In this document: positions 62,845 through 64,000 of the stretch, piece by piece
How the letters are laid out: each line of letters opens with the position of its first letter
Numbering within the stretch: the stretch's first letter is position 1
Source of the DNA: Anodontia alba
Taxonomy: Eukaryota > Mollusca > Bivalvia > Lucinida > Lucinidae
Length of the DNA: 64,000 nt
Assembly: GCA_964016985.1 (NCBI GenBank)
Contig: OZ024824.1
Span: forward strand, 123,066,839-123,130,838
Reading direction: 5' to 3'
Position numbers and translations under genes: made by a program
The notes under the pieces: model-generated
Told to the model about the DNA's origin: nothing
Seen by the model: the letters and a program-made list of their open reading frames with translations, nothing else
The model's database searches: none

Positions 62845-63355
62845 CAAACCAATGATATTTTTCTTATTTTTCCCAGAAAATAAGCTTTGACATTTCATGC
62901 ACATTGTCTTAAATAGGCTTTGGCATTTTGTGAAAATTGTCTCTAAAGGGTGGCTCAGTCGAACTTGTGATCAGGAAGTCACAGGTTTGACAACATTCTT
63001 TCGTGGAGATTGATCATGAAATATTTTCTACAGTCATTCTCTCCCTTCCGCTGATTCAAGAAGGGCAGTGGTCAGTTTCTGGCGAAAGAATGTGCACAAA
63101 TACTGGTTAACCACTTAGAGGACTAAGCCTGCCCAGTAAACGTGCGGTTAGGTAAACTGACTGGTTAAAAATGATCCTAATGGGTTGACTGGGCAGTAAA
63201 ACCTCAGCACAATCAGTCAATCAAGCAATCAATCAGTTGTCTCCAAAGAAGACAATTTGTATAAACTGTCCAAGCCTATTTCTGGGGAAAATAAGAAAAA
63301 ATACAGTCAATTTGTTATCTGCTGAATTGGCCTAGAGAATTGTAATTATTAACAG
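62845..63355. mobile_element. Hairpin MITE family C interrupted by a SINE
   Basis: The left arm (tttttcttatttttcccaga, gctttgacatttcatgcac) and right arm (cctatttctggggaaaataa) are separated by the SINE at 62951-63238. Right end gttatctgctgaattggcc..attaac. The arm is partly duplicated before the SINE (aaataggctttggcattttg). Confidence 0.75.
62951..63238 (+). repeat. tRNA-derived SINE nested in a family C MITE
   Basis: Head tggctcagtcgaacttgtga with gtcacaggtttgaca (eroded B box). The body matches the copy at 9136-9412. The tail is tcagtcaatcaagcaatcaa, a short-unit repeat, presumably the priming tail. Confidence 0.75.
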
Positions 63356-63508
63356 TTACTAATTTTCAATATAAAAAAAAATGCTTTGGCTTTTGTGGGC
63401 AGACCAACTTATGTGTAAGAAATTAAGACTGGTCAATCTGTATGACCATGGTCTTTGCTTTTTGCCTTTACAATTTACAAATAAGAGATGATCTTTAATT
63501 ATCATTAA

Positions 63509-63714
63509 CCCTTGTCCTGCTGAATAAATTAAGATGCCACACCCACTTTTAATTTTCAGCCAATCAGATTACTTGATCCAGATCGTTGCAATACATTCTC
63601 ATACTTAATGTCAAACAGTGCAGATCCAGATCAGTTGGCTTCTTCAGAAGCCAACTGATCTGGATCTACGCTGTTTGCAAAGGCAGGATATATCCAGATT
63701 CAGCAGGACAAGGG
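63509..63714. mobile_element. piggyBac-type MITE (family D1)
   Basis: TTAA at 63505-63508 and 63715-63718. Both ends intact (CCCTTGTCCTGCTGAATAA; TTCAGCAGGACAAGGG). 206 bp, the same length as the copy at 4850-5055. Central hairpin 63614-63678. The two open frames overlapping it are shadows. Confidence 0.85.
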
Positions 63715-63824
63715 TTAAGTTCTATTTCTCAGCCCCAAACATATGTTTGTGTTATGCAAATGCTCATAATATATACTTTGCTGGAGAAGTACTCCTTCAA
63801 GTAGTAAAAATATGACATTATACT

Positions 63825-64000
63825 ATCAGATTGCAGCATCTGATCAGGGTCTGCACTGTTTGCCATTCCATCACTTTTGATAACTCATGAGATACAGATA
63901 GACTTGTTAGTTCTTTTCCAGTTAGTGGCAACTTTTGTCATCTGCTGATAACCTTTGCAAACAGTTTGGACCCAGATCAGGCCCAACAAAATGTCAGGCC
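63825..64000. mobile_element. Family D arms, cut by the window end
   Basis: A single right arm at 63828-63866 (gcagcatctgatcagggtct) and the left arm of another copy at 63945-64000 (acctttgcaaacagtttgga, gatcaggcc). The latter runs out of the window. Confidence 0.6.

Noticed and set aside
62670..62855. Possible fourth exon of the host gene
   Set aside because: No good acceptor or donor, and the sequence does not resemble the family.

Overview
The window looks like nuclear DNA of an invertebrate, most likely a bivalve mollusc. It is AT-rich, gene-poor and intron-rich. It is packed with non-autonomous DNA transposons built around long perfect hairpins, tRNA-type SINEs, a DIRS retrotransposon, a mariner and a Mutator-like element. 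There is no sign of prokaryotic gene organisation. The taxon is inferred from repeat style and gene structure, not proven.

Layout. Positions 1-19000 hold no recognisable host gene. They contain tandem repeats (1-1235, 1700-3190, 4447-5340, 16640-18135) and a dense scatter of short inverted-repeat elements, which I group into families A to E plus K. Family D1 carries TTAA target duplications like piggyBac elements. Positions 19070-24790 are two inverted arrays of an acgaaatggag-type tandem repeat around a spacer that holds an intact mariner (21708-23047). Positions 25336-26963 form an inverted-repeat element carrying two tRNA-like genes. Positions 27395-28705 are another pair of inverted short-motif arrays. 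Positions 29359-36437 are a full-length Mutator-like element with terminal inverted repeats, a probable 9-bp target duplication, and a minus-strand intron-containing gene (PHD finger, acidic exon, MULE transposase core) broken by two in-frame stops.

A host gene runs on the plus strand from 37539 past the right edge. I see three exons that join in phase (37539-38013, 56890-57171, 61612-61739). They best resemble ZFC3H1, a scaffold of nuclear exosome targeting. Its first intron is about 18.9 kb long. That intron holds a 6.1-kb DIRS element (38249-44356: inverted terminal repeats, internal complementary region, gag, RT-RNase H and tyrosine recombinase, with gag frameshifted and the polyprotein cut by a stop). 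It also holds a 5.4-kb composite satellite element (48697-54113) with a truncated LINE inserted in it, and many hairpin MITEs.

The most striking general point is that several families with unrelated ends (TTAA/piggyBac-type, Tc1/pogo-type and unclassified) all carry a near-perfect palindrome at their centre, and three of them share the same TTTTCTTATTT hairpin-base module. In one place (59418-59955) two hairpin elements face each other to form a palindrome of palindromes. Several nested insertions give a relative order of events.
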